Shown here piece after piece: positions 23,286-34,187 of a stretch of DNA of 64,000 nt. Below the pieces are notes generated by a model, which worked only from the letters and a program-made list of their open reading frames with translations, was not told the origin of the DNA and did no database searches. The position numbers and the translations under genes are program-made. The number at the start of each line of letters is the position of its first letter. Position 1 is the stretch's first letter. Origin of the DNA: Gambelia wislizenii (taxonomy: Eukaryota > Chordata > Lepidosauria > Squamata > Crotaphytidae). The stretch lies in the NCBI GenBank assembly GCA_030847615.1, contig JAUMIR010000003.1, positions 288,666,265 to 288,730,264 on the forward strand, in the 5' to 3' direction.

Positions 23286-26200
23286 TGTTGGGTCTTCTCA
23301 GAAAGGTGATGTTGGATAAATTAAGAGCCAACCCAGATGGTATGTCAAACATGTAAGATCAAAACTTGCATTGAAGTGCAGCAGTTCCAGAACTAAAAGG
23401 TCTTAGAAAAACAAATAAAATAGAATAAAATAAAATAAAATAAAATTGAAGAATAAACATGTTTACAGCTGATGAAATTCAGCTGGTATTTAGAATTTTT
23501 CTGTGTCTGGACAGTAGGCTGTTGCTACAGGCCCAAAAGAAAGCAAATCCTCAGTGCTTTTGTTGCTTGTCATGGTCATCCCAGCTCATTCATTCACCTT
23601 CTCACTGTCAGCCCCATTCTTCACCAATAAGACAAACAGAAGGGTTGTCTAAATGGTGAAAATACTCGTCACGGAATGCAAAGAGAATCCTACCTATCTT
23701 AATGGCATTCTGCATTGTTTTACTGTATTGGGAAGGAGGGGGCCCCAAAACGTCAAGAACTCTGCAGGAAAAGCCGTTGCAGCTTTCTCCAGAGGTTTTT
23801 TTTTTTTTTAAAACAACAATTTGAAATGAATCGCTTTCCCATAGGAGAGGAAGCACAAAGTTGATTGGCCAGGCAAGCGTGGGGGCAGGGCTTGCTAACA
23901 AGGCAAGTACTCACTGCCGCCTTATTGGATTTTTGCCTCAGCGAGTGAGTACTAAGGAGAGAAAATGGGGCAGTGTTTTGTTTTTGTTTTTTGCTTTTTT
24001 ATTAAATTAAACAAATCACTCTATCACAGCTTGGACACTATTTTTTTTTTAAAAAAAAGTTTGGTGCCATGTCAGCTAACTGAGGTAAGAACAAACATGA
24101 GTAAATCACTCGTGGCTGCTATCTTGCACACAAAGTTTATGGGGGCAAAATCACCATTAAGAGAACTTGCAGTTGCTGCAAAATTGTGTTACTGCGAGGC
24201 ACTCTGGTTTCTGTTTTGTTTGTTTGTTTGTTTCGTTTTTTTGCCTCGTATAGACAGGCCCAGAGTCTTCTGCTCTTCTCCCTTGCTCTTGTTCAAATAC
24301 TTGGAGAAAGTAGGGAATATCAAGGAGGAAAATGAGAATATCAGGAGAATATCAAGGAGGAAAATGAGCAGGGCCAGAGGGATAGCAATACCGTAATTCC
24401 CTGCTGGGGTATGGGCTTTAACAGGTCCCCAGAAATGCTAGCCTTGATGTGCTATCTCTATCGAAGTCTTAGAGAATTTTTTTGAAGTCCTTGGCATGCT
24501 GCTGCCAATGTTAATGGGTACCTTATATGCATGTGTCTCAGAATGTGGATTAGTTTATAGACATATCTCGAAAGGACACTACTGTGGAAGAGCTAAGCTG
24601 GGGAAATGAATAAATGAATCTACATGTTTGGAAAACCTTGCATTTAGTCCACCCACCAGTCACAACTAATTTCCTTAATCATGCTGGATTAGTACTGGCC
24701 TTACTTAATCATGCTGGATTAGTGCTGGTTCATGTGTATAATCAAAAAGCTGACACTTTCTTCCTCACATGGACACACAAAAATTAAATTAAAGATTAAT
24801 TAAAACAAAAACAAATGACAGAAAGAGATAGTGGTTCTCCATTTAGAATTTGCCACCCCAGAGTGTCCTGTTCCGTTATGCTTCATGGTGATGCTGCCAT
24901 AGCCCAATGTTACATTATGCATCACTAGAGGAAAACCTTAACATGGTGTAGCCAAGGAGTTGAGAAAGGGCAACTTGCAGGCTAGATATGGCTGCTGGGC
25001 CCCCTCTTCATGCCTCTCAAAGCCCCCTCGGAGACTTCCAAAGCCTCCAATCCCCATTTTTTTAAAAAAGCAACCAAAATATGCTCCCCATGCTACAAAA
25101 TGTGGTGGTTTGCCCCACACTGCCCCCAAATAATTACATAATTGCCTAACTAGACAGTTTTTCCCCCCATGGTGACTTCTATAGGAGTAACCCTTCAGTC
25201 TCTAATAAAGAATAGGTTAATGTTCATTTTCTGGTTATAGAGGGAGAAATGTTAAAGGAAACACATGTCTTATATAAGGAGCAGTTCTGAAGAGGACAGC
25301 TATGAGTTTTCTATTGTTCAAATGCATTCAGACTAGTAATGTCACACTGATGATGTTCTTATTTCTTTTACCAGGTTTAATCTTTTGCTCAGATACCAGA
25401 AAATATTCCAAGAGAGCATTATAGTATACCTGTACTCTGTGCTTTGTTCTGTGCACCATGTACTATATACTCCCTAAAAAGATTCCCAAAGAAGCTGTAG
25501 CAAAAGTGAACAAGGCACCTGTTCCTTAAAGCAGCATATCCTGACACGTGCAAACTTTGGTCCAGCTTTGTATGAGAAGAAGCACAAAATATTCCAAAAG
25601 CTGGGAATGGGACATTTGATGCTTAACTCAGTCCAAAGCAAACAAGACTTAAAATGACAATCCAGATACAACATAAAGAGATCCGACCTTATTTCCACCA
25701 GTTTTCCATTCCATTCATCTCTTTTTGAGGAGTTACATGAATCAAAGAATTCTGTGAATAGTCTAATGGTAATGGTATAGATCACTGTGATGTACCAAGA
25801 ACCCATGCTCACATTCACTCAATAAGAAATCTTTATTGGTAAGGAAACGTGTGTCAGGAATGTAGAACAAAGCCGAAACTGAATACAGGCTAGCACAACC
25901 CCCAGATAAACCCTTACAGTGTGAGAATGGCATGTAGGGAGGAGAAACAGTCCAGCCAGCACCTGGAGCTGCGACCTTGAGCTGCTGTGGAGAGCAGTGT
26001 TCCCAGGCCAACAAGGCGGGATGGCACCCCTCCAAAGACAGAGAGGCCTAAGCAAAGGAAACAGGCCAAAGTCAGCCTCGTGTCAGGGTCCTCCATGAAT
26101 TCCACTCTAAACCCCAGAATTTAGGGATGAGCCTGACATTCCTGTATAAAGTACAAGTTTTAAGTAATTAGAGTGGTCACAAATTAGAGTGTTGTTTTCT

Positions 26201-26946
26201 AATCTGATTGGGCAAGCATGAGGTTTGGGTTTTTTTTTGGTCCAACAGTATCTAAGTCATTCTGATTAGAATTGGGAGTGCTGAAGTACAGCCAGTGGAC
26301 TTGGAAGCAGTGCCTTGTGTACAGCTCTTGGTTTACTCCTGAATTTGGAAAAGTTACTTTTTCGACTACAGTGACCAAAGTCCCCATTCAGGTGATCATG
26401 CTGGCTTGTATTGCTTATTTGAGCATCTTTAATACACTACACTCTTGAGGTAGGAAGATACTGGAGTTTGGAGAACCCAACTGGCAGGGAAGGTAGAACC
26501 ACAGACCTCCAATCATTCATCCCTGGCATATAGTTAGGCATCTTGATAAAGGTTATTTTCATTTCTTATTAAAATATTTGCATTCAATTTTTCAGTTAAG
26601 AATATATAGGTTGGTTGGCAAAGTATCATAAAATCGACTATATATTAATGAAGTTGTTATAAAGTGTAATTGTCACTCATTTTTATATTTTATTTTATTT
26701 TACCATGCCATTCTCCAACTATGGGAATCAAGATGGCTTACAATGTTGAATTAAAACTAAAATACAGTTAAAACAATGGCTGGCATCCTTTTGGTTAGTA
26801 CCAACTAAAGTAGATCCATTCAATCAATTACTGAATGGTGAATCTACATATACATAATAAATCTAAAGTCCGAAGGCCTTTTTAAATAAAAAAAGGTCTT
26901 TCCCTGCTAGCAAAAAGAGATCAAAGAGGGGGCCCAGCTAGTCTCC
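23286..26946. other. Intergenic stretch, no gene seen
   Basis: There are small local duplications at 24316-24369 ('atatcaaggaggaaaatgag' twice) and 24664-24725 ('cttaatcatgctggattag' twice). A (TAAAA)n-like run lies near 23415-23450 and T runs near 23795 and 24030. A block at about 25850-26145 begins 'tgtcaggaatgt' and ends 'gacattcctg', possibly an unassigned LTR or MITE. Around 26675-26790 is an L2-like tail on the minus strand. None of the frames is recognisable. Confidence 0.45.
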
Positions 26947-27901
26947 TGTCATGATGGAGTGACTACAACTCCCATCATAGAGATAGAACTACATCTGCCA
27001 GAACTACATTTCCCAATATCTGTAACAACCACTTCTCTTGTCTCAGAAGCAGGTAACCAGGGGTATGAGAAGTGGGAGTGGGACCATCATTTCCTAAACA
27101 TGCCATCATATCACCTGACTGAAGAGCCAATCACATTTAGCTAATGGGGTTTTGAGTTTCTGGATTCCTTTGTCTTTGACACATGATCTTGAGACAGTCT
27201 GAAGAAGCAGACCAGACACAGGGTCATCAAAGAGCTATGTGATACCATGAAGTCTGGGGGAGCAGACTTCTCAAATGACTCTGAATTCCATCATCAGAGA
27301 CTCAGCTAGGCTGGCTTTGATAAGCATGAGCCTAGCCCATCCCAAGTGGGACACAGACTGATACCATGGACTTAATAAATGTAAGTTAGCATTTTCTTTT
27401 AGCGCAGGGAAAATGTGTATAGCTAGAAGTGCATTAGTTTTTGTGATTTATTTTAATCCTCTGACTGAATGCCATTCTATGTAATTTTTAAGTTGGTGAC
27501 CTGGAGGGAAGGCCTTCTCTCCATGCTAACTGTTTAATTGCTTGAACTAGAAATAAAGCTTTTTTCAGTTTTTCCTACTAAAGTCCACATACACGTGCTT
27601 GGCTTGGGCAGCTACCTTGATCCTCTCTGGGATAAAGAAAGGGGGGGGGTTGGTGATTCTTTAGCGGGATGGGTTGTTCCACAGATTAATCAGAACCTTG
27701 CACAGCTTCCTGTTACTCTGTGTGGAAAGGGGAAAGACTCAGCGGGTGGCGGCGGCTATTGAAGAGAGACATAGTTCCAAGGGGTTTCTAGGCTAGAGGA
27801 ACCCCTGAGAGTGTGTCTCAGATTGTACAAACACACGAGCCTTCCTTCCTCTCTCTGTGATGGTGTGAATGCACAGAGAGGAGGGAGGGCTTCGCATCAC
27901 A
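26947..27901 (+). repeat. LTR-like repeat, copy 2 of 3
   Basis: It starts TGTCATGATGGAGTGAC and ends GCATCACA, immediately followed by TGGTGGCAGC as in copy 3. It has an AATAAA signal near 27550. The adjacent 27902-28030 looks like the start of an internal leader and then stops. No coding region. Confidence 0.6.
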
Positions 27902-28044
27902 TGGTGGCAGCTAGTTCCACAGAGCAACCACTGAAAAGACTCTCTCCGATGCCCTTGTCTGTGATGAAGGTAGGACAGAGAGAAAGCCCTTCCCCTGAAG
28001 ATCTGATGTTTTTGCAAGCTTGTATAGGGAGATGCAGTTGTTCA

Positions 28045-28230
28045 GCTAGTCTGGACCCAAGTCATATAGGGCTTTATCAGTCATTAATAGCATTTTGAAT
28101 TGTCCCCAGAAATGTATTGGTAGCCAGTAAGGCTGTTTCAGCAAGGGAATTTTATGTTTCCTATAACCAGCCCTCATACCAAAGCAGTACTCAATAGACC
28201 TGTGCATCAAGCTGGTTATCCAGCAATTTT
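28045..28230 (-). mobile_element. L2-type LINE fragment
   Basis: 'ggacccaagtcatatagggc' and the bases following it match, with divergence, 45807-45960 inside the L2 element at 45318. The fragment covers the same C-terminal coding part on the minus strand. Confidence 0.65.
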
Positions 28231-28519
28231 AAATTTGATTTTTGCTGTGCAATCTGAAAGCATCATTCAGTACTTGAAAACAACCATGAGCATCAAACAG
28301 ATTAAAGGTATAATCTCATACTATAAGTATTAATGCTGAATTTTCAATAAAATATAAGACTATCTGATCAGAATAATATTGCTTATGTTCAGAAGGATAT
28401 CTTAACCCTAGACTGCATGGTGTTTTTTTTCCCAAACAAAAATCAGGCCCTTTATTTACTTGTTTACAATATTTCTGCTCCTCTTCATATCGTAAGATCT
28501 CTTACAATAAAGTCCCTTC

Positions 28520-28683
28520 TCAGCCATGGAAACACACAGGGTGACCTTGGTCAAGTCAAACTTTCTCAGAGGATGGCAAAGGCAAACCCCCTTTGAACAA
28601 ATCTTGCCAAGAAAAACCCATTATAGGTTCACCTTAGGGTCACCATAAGTTGGAAACAATTTGAAAGCACATAACAACAATTC
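28520..28683 (+). mobile_element. Sauria-type SINE, partial
   Basis: It contains 'gggtgaccttggtcaagtca' and ends 'gggtcaccataagttggaaa' with 'cacataacaacaa'. The end is the BovB-like tail shared by squamate Sauria SINEs. The tRNA-derived head is mostly missing. Confidence 0.7.
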
Positions 28684-29094
28684 CCCACCCAGTTTCTTCA
28701 CTCACTGTCCAGAAAAATGCTCCCACCTTATTATGTCTCCTAATCCTTTTCCTGGGTTTGGTATACAGTTTGTTTTGCTATATAGAAAATAGTGGCCTAA
28801 GGTGCTCCAAATCTGGGTGTGCGTTAATTCTTTAGGGTTCTTCTTTGTGTGTGGCTGAGACTCAGTTAATCCCTCAAATGAATAATTCTTTGTAATAACA
28901 AGCATTAAAGCTGGTTCACTGCTTCTATCAATTTTACAATTCTCATCAAACTCCAAATTCTCCCTGAACTCCCACCTCCTCCCACTTCTTTCAGACTTTC
29001 CAGCTACAACTCCCTCTGAGTGTAACTGTCAGGTTAACTGGTAAATCTTTCCTTTTCTCCCCTGCTCTGCATTCCAAGTGCTGTGATTGTTTGA
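28684..29094. other. Intergenic stretch, no gene seen
   Basis: No repeat or coding signal recognised. Confidence 0.45.
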
Positions 29095-29676
29095 ATATAG
29101 GAATATAATGTCTAGATCAAGGGAAGTAATAGTGCCTCTCTATTCTGCTTTAGTCAGACCTCACCTGGAATACTGTGTCCAGTTCTGGGCACCACAATTC
29201 CAGAAGGATGTTGACAAACTGGAACGTGTCCAGAGGAGGGCGACCAGGATGGTGGGTGGTCTGGAAGCCATGTCCTATTGCGGAGTGGCTTAGGGAGCTG
29301 GGTATGTTTAGCCTGGGGAAGAGAAGGTTAAGAGGGGACATGATAGCCATGTTTAAATATTTGAAGGGATATCATACTGAGGATGGAGCAAGCTTGTTTT
29401 CTGTGGCTCCAGAGACTAGGACATGGAGCAATGGGTTCAAACTACAGGAAAAGAGATTCCATCTAAACATTAGGAAGAACTTCCTGACAATAAAAACTGT
29501 TCGGCAGTGGAATGCACTGCCTCCTAGTGTGGTAGAGTCTCCTTTTTTGATGTTTTTAATAGAGGCTAGATGGCCATCTGTCAGGAATGCTTTGATTGTT
29601 TATTCCTGCATTGCAGAGGGTTGGACTGGATGGCCCTTGTGGTATCTTCCCACTCTATGATTTTATGATTCTGTGA
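29095..29676 (+). mobile_element. CR1 LINE 3' fragment
   Basis: The plus-strand translation follows the C-terminal end of the CR1 ORF2 at 36610-37100 ([20 protein letters not shown], then [19 protein letters not shown]). One frameshift lies near 29275. It ends with the CR1 tail 'ttggactggatggcccttg' and 'atgattttatgattctgtga'. Confidence 0.9.
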
Positions 29677-30592
29677 TACAGGCTGGACAGGCTCTCTGTC
29701 TTTGCTGTCCATCACAGCTGTCCATTTTTCTTCCATACAGGTACTTTTTGTTCCCTTTTCTTTGTACTGATGTCTGAACATTTTGGCTGGAATCTGTTTC
29801 ATTTCATCTTGAAAAAGTGCCAAAATATTTTAAGGGTGTATTGAAATGATGGGTGCTCACTTTTTTCAGATGTCAAGAATATCAATGAGCTGTTGCACAG
29901 ATACATTAAAGCTTTACCCAGGCTATTATGGTAACACTGAACATTATAGTGATTTGTGGAGAAATATTCCACCTTTGGTTGCAACTTTTCTCAGAACTTC
30001 AAGGTTTCAGTGACATGAGCAAGCTAAAGAATGCCTTCTCACCAGCTTGGTAAGCCCAAGTAGTTCTACTGGGATGTGGTTCCAGAAGTCTACAGAGACC
30101 TACGACGGTGACCACAGGTCACCATTATATAAGTTAGCATGTTTATTTTCAGACTAAAGATCAGTAAAATGTTAGAGTATATTTGTAAGGAGGGCCAGTG
30201 TGTGCTTACAATGTCTCAGGAATTGCCCTGGCTGCATTTTCTAAAGACTAACCAAATAATCATGGTCCTTAGTGTGGTTTTCATCATGTCATCAGCAGGT
30301 AGTTTTATTATATTGTAAGTTAAACTGTCATTTATGGTATTAGCTGACCAGTTCAAAATCTCTAGGGACATGTTAATGTGGATGCTGAGTTTTGGAGATG
30401 TTTGGGATCTTTACAATGTCCCACCACCATGTTGTAGCAGATCATTTTAAGTTAAGTAAAAAACTGCCTTTTCATTGCCTTAGTGGCAACCTCCTGCCTT
30501 GCTGCCATCACATACTTAACCCTGTCTATAAACCCTTGCTTTGTATATGATAGGCAGAGGAAGAACAAATTATAGCTCCATACAGATAGTGG
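29677..30592. other. Intergenic stretch, no gene seen
   Basis: Short frames only; no family recognised. Confidence 0.45.
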
Positions 30593-31096
30593 GAGCCAAA
30601 GTGGTGTAGTGGTCCGAGTGTTGGAACAAGACTCAAAGAGACCTGGGTTTGACCTTGGGCAAGTCATACTCTTAGGAGATTTTCACATGGGGAAATTATT
30701 CCCCTGAGAGATCGGGAGAGAAACAGGGCTCTTCCAGGAGCAGAGCTCTGTTTCGCACGCCCCCTTCCTTCTCCTGATCTCACGTCATCCTCACTCTGTG
30801 CTGCTTCCATTTCTCTGCCAGTATCTTCCGTCATTTTTTACTAACGAAAGTTCTTCGCTATTAAAAAATGACGGAAGATACTGGCAGAGAAATGGAAGCA
30901 GCACAGAGTGAGGACAACGTGAGATTGGGAGAAGGAAGGGGGCGTGCGAAATGGAGCTCTGCTCCCGGAAGAGCCCTGTTTCTCCCCCAATTGCTCAGGG
31001 GAATAATTTCCCTATGTGAAAATCTCCTTAGCCTAAGAAGACCCTATGATAGGGTTGCCATAAGTCAGATCTGACCTGAAGGCATATAACAACAAC
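30593..31096 (+). mobile_element. Sauria-type SINE split by a palindromic MITE
   Basis: The head at 30593-30674 has an A-box-like TGGTGTAGTGG and the 'gacctgggtttgaccttggg' region of a tRNA-derived promoter. The tail at 31028-31096 has 'gggttgccataagtcagatc' and 'catataacaacaaca', the BovB-like end. The MITE at 30675-31027 separates them. Confidence 0.8.
30675..31027. mobile_element. 353-bp hairpin MITE with TTA target duplication
   Basis: The two arms, about 165 bp each, are reverse complements at roughly 90 percent or better by eye, starting GGAGATTTTCACATGGGGAA and joined by a spacer of about 20 bp near 30841-30862. The direct repeat TTA flanks it (30672-30674 and 31028-31030). A 3-bp TWA duplication is typical of PIF/Harbinger elements; that assignment is inference. 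Frames inside are translations of the arms. Confidence 0.85.
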
Positions 31097-32439
31097 AGTA
31101 GACATGTATTAAACAGATATGTCAGTAGATATATATTAGATGTATATTTCTTTCTTAATAAAAATTAAGATTTTTTTCTAAGATTTTTCTAAATTTCTTA
31201 GAATGTTATTAATTAATAACACTGCTATTTTAACTATCTTTAAGGATTATTAAGGAACTTTACTTCCATTTCAATGCAGATCTACCATAGTCAACTTACA
31301 GGAAATGCTCATATAGGCTACATAGTAATACTATATTCTAGCAGAGTTTACAGTGCCCAGGATATTCACAACTCTTTGACATCTTCCACAGTTTTCCTTC
31401 TGCTCTAGAAATCTCTGTAAACTGCAGCCAATGACTCATACTGAAGCTTCTGCTGCTCCCAAGGCAGCTGTGGGAATTTTCTAATGTTCTTTCTTTCTTT
31501 TCTTTTTTTTACACAACCCTACCACAGCTTGGCCTGGAGTGATCTCAGCTTCTTGGCCTTCAGCTACTTCAGCAGCCCTTCAGCTATTTCATCCAGACTT
31601 CAGACTTAAGCTGTTTTCTTCTGAAGTTGTTCTCTTCTGTTTTCTATCCCAGATGGCCCCAACATTCTGTTCTCTCTCAGGTTCTGGCTCCTTTGCCTTT
31701 TGTCCTCACAGAGAGCTCCTTGCCAGCTTGCCAGACCAGCAACCCATCACATTTGAAGGACCCAACTCTTCATCATCCCACCTGGCTAGAGTTCCTCATC
31801 AGTCACTTTCTGTGGAATGTTTTAAAACTTACGCTTGCTCAGCATGAAATCCCCTTATCAACACACACACACACACACATCTGAAACCTAATCAAGTCAT
31901 ATTCTCACTCTCATAGTGTAACCCTGCAAGTTTCCATAGATTAAACAATGTATCTTCTCCTACCCAATGCTACAGCAAAATGCATAAGTTTTCTTCTAGA
32001 TGCTTAACCCTTTCATAACACAAATATTACCAACACACATAGTTATATTATAAACATTTCCTTTCACGTCAGGGCTCATAGGTCTGTTTCTGCTGCCTTA
32101 TGATTCGTGAGGAAAATCTGTGGTGTAATTAAAGAAAGAGGGGCTATATGAAGGCTTTAATAGTCCTGAGGGAGAAATAGAAAATGGGCTTTTAGTAAGC
32201 AATGAAGACTTTGACAGCCAGCCACAAGAAAGAAACATCTGTAGAGGCCTTCTTGTATTATTTTGTATTTCGTTATTTTTCTAGCACTCTCTTCTTTAGG
32301 AGTGCACTTCTCAGTTCCAGAATGTAAATTATGTTGGGGTACTACTACTTCAAAGTCTAATTCCCTTTTCTATGTTTACATTTTTATTATGTATTTTTAT
32401 TACTGTATATAAATAATCTGTATGATCACAAGAGACCAA
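31097..32439. other. Intergenic stretch, no gene; (CA)n microsatellite
   Basis: (CA)n lies at about 31861-31880. Frames at 31539-31884 carry no known motif. Confidence 0.45.
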
Positions 32440-32697
32440 TCATCAGTTGCACTGCCTTCCAGTGCATTTTTGGGCCCAATTCAAACTGTTCATAAAGCTT
32501 TGAATGACTTGGGGTAGAATGTCAAGGAACACTCATAAGTACCTGCTTGGACCCATAGATTAGGTCATCGCTTTCAACCACCTTTGGGTGCCTCCATCAA
32601 AAGAAGCCAGGCAGATGGCTCCAAAAGGATGGCCTTTTCCAGTTATTCCACTTGTGGAATGCCCTCATCATCTAGAACCTACACAATTATCTTTAAA
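32440..32697 (+). mobile_element. L2-like LINE relic, insertion target of the nested cluster
   Basis: The translation has a decayed 'LHCLPVHFWAQFKLFIKL' and, further on, 'PPSKEARQ...WPFPVIPLVECPH'. These match in order the HWLP-x-xFRAQ and AFS-x-x-AP-x-LWN blocks at the C-terminus of L2-type LINEs. The end of this stretch (32673-32697) is duplicated at 41528-41552. Confidence 0.5.
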
Positions 32698-33245
32698 TAA
32701 TGGATACACTGTATTGGATTTACCAGCTATTCCACCTTCTGGCAAAGGAAGACCTAGTGCAGGACTTGCTATCCTGATTTCTACAGCGCTTAAAGTCATT
32801 ATCAAGTGTCTGCCTCATTGTGAACCATTCACTATGACATGTTTAATTGATCTTGGTACTTTGTGTTTATTGATGATAAATGTATATATTCTACCAAAAC
32901 TCAGTAGGGACTGTAACAATAAGGTGTGGGAAACATTGGAAAATTATATTGTTAATTTAGAGGGACAATTCCCCTCTGCCCTTTTAGTTCTGATGGGGGA
33001 TTTTAATGCCCAAATTGGCCACAACAATGAGGCCCTTGTTTCTTCCCATGCTTGGTGTTTAGAAGAGATGGAGGAATGTATCTTGAATATTTATAGACAC
33101 TCTAAAGATTGGGGGATCAATTATGCTGGCATATGCTTTGTTCAGATGGTTGAGCGCCTTGCTTTAAGAATGGTCAATGGGAATCCTTTATTTGACCCAT
33201 GTGGCGAGTACACATATATATCAGCAAAAGGTAGCAGTACGATTG
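32698..33245 (+). pseudogene. Outer LINE endonuclease domain, first part
   Basis: The frame reads GKGRPSAGLAILIS, then LLVLMGDFNAQIGHNNE with the catalytic GDFN, then GEYTYISAKGSSTI, where the CR1 insertion cuts it. The codons on the two sides (ACG ATT / GAT TAC) rejoin as T-I-D-Y. The very start of the domain is missing, so the element was 5'-truncated when it inserted. Confidence 0.8.
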
Positions 33246-33249
33246 TGCA

Positions 33250-34182
33250 ATGTTTGTATTCTTGTCTACAGACGTGGAGAACTTCACATGCACCAAATGC
33301 AAGCTGGTAGCCCTCTTGGAGGAGAAAGTACAGCAGCTGGAGACACGGGTAGCTACACTTCAACAGATTCGTGAGCAAGAGGTATTCCTGGACAGAACAG
33401 AACGAACAGTCTTGGATGGGGACCACACAGAGGAAGTGGCTGTGGAGGAGAGGGTCACTTCACGGACACAGGAAGTAGACAGCTGGAGGAATGTCACACA
33501 CAGAACAAGAAAATCCAGGGATTCTTCCAGCAGCTTACTGCTACAGAATCGATTCGAAGCCCTTTCCCTTATCAAGGACAACGAGGAAGAACAGCATGGA
33601 CAGACTTCAGGAGTAGAGCAGGGGACCTTGAGAGGACCACCGCAAGGAACAGCAGCTGCGAAGCCTCAGCGGAGGCGTGTGGTGGTGGTGGGGGACTCCT
33701 TGCTGAGGGGTACAGAAGCAGTGGTATGTGGGCCTGACAAGATGACTCGGGAGGTGTGTTGTCTCCCTGGGGCAAAGATCTGTGATGTGACCGAGAGGCT
33801 GACAAGACTCGTCAAGCCTACAGATCATTACCCCTTCCTTTTGGTCCATGTGGGAACCAATGATACTGCAAGGCACAGTTTTCCCAAGATCAGAAGAGAT
33901 TATGAGGCCCTGGGGAGGAAGCTGAAAGAAATGAATGCACAGGTGGTCATCTCGTCTCTTCTGCCAGTTGAAGGGCATGGTCCAAGAAGGGAGAGGAAAA
34001 TAGCCGACGTAAACAACTGGCTCCGTAGATGGTGTCGCCGAGAACAAATTGGATTCTTGGATCATGGACTGCGCTTCCATGCGGGGGGACTTCTGGCAAG
34101 AGATGGGGTGCATCTTACAACAGTTGGAAGAAACATTTTTGCCAACAGTCTCAAGAATTTGATCAGGAGGGCTTTAAACTGA
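33250..34182 (+). CDS. CR1 ORF1 protein with SGNH esterase domain (310 aa)
   Basis: The protein belongs to the retrotransposon, not the host. Residues 14-17 form a CxxC pair (FTCTKC) followed by a short coiled coil (about 22-45, LLEEKVQQLETRVATLQ). From about 143 the sequence has the blocks of an SGNH hydrolase: GDS at 148-150 with the nucleophile serine, GTND at 202-205, and DGVHLT at 285-290 with the Asp and His of the triad. CR1-group ORF1 proteins are known to carry such an esterase-like domain and to bind nucleic acid; what the esterase acts on is not shown by the sequence. The frame is fully open. The ATG at 33250 lies four bases inside the element, so an original upstream start may have been cut off. 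Confidence 0.85.
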   Translation: MFVFLSTDVENFTCTKCKLVALLEEKVQQLETRVATLQQIREQEVFLDRTERTVLDGDHTEEVAVEERVTSRTQEVDSWRNVTHRTRKSRDSSSSLLLQNRFEALSLIKDNEEEQHGQTSGVEQGTLRGPPQGTAAAKPQRRRVVVVGDSLLRGTEAVVCGPDKMTREVCCLPGAKICDVTERLTRLVKPTDHYPFLLVHVGTNDTARHSFPKIRRDYEALGRKLKEMNAQVVISSLLPVEGHGPRRERKIADVNNWLRRWCRREQIGFLDHGLRFHAGGLLARDGVHLTTVGRNIFANSLKNLIRRALN

Positions 34183-34187
34183 GTCAA

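Noticed and set aside
30868..31074. 68-aa frame in the hairpin element
   Set aside because: It reads through the right arm of the palindromic MITE and SINE tail; no protein family resemblance.
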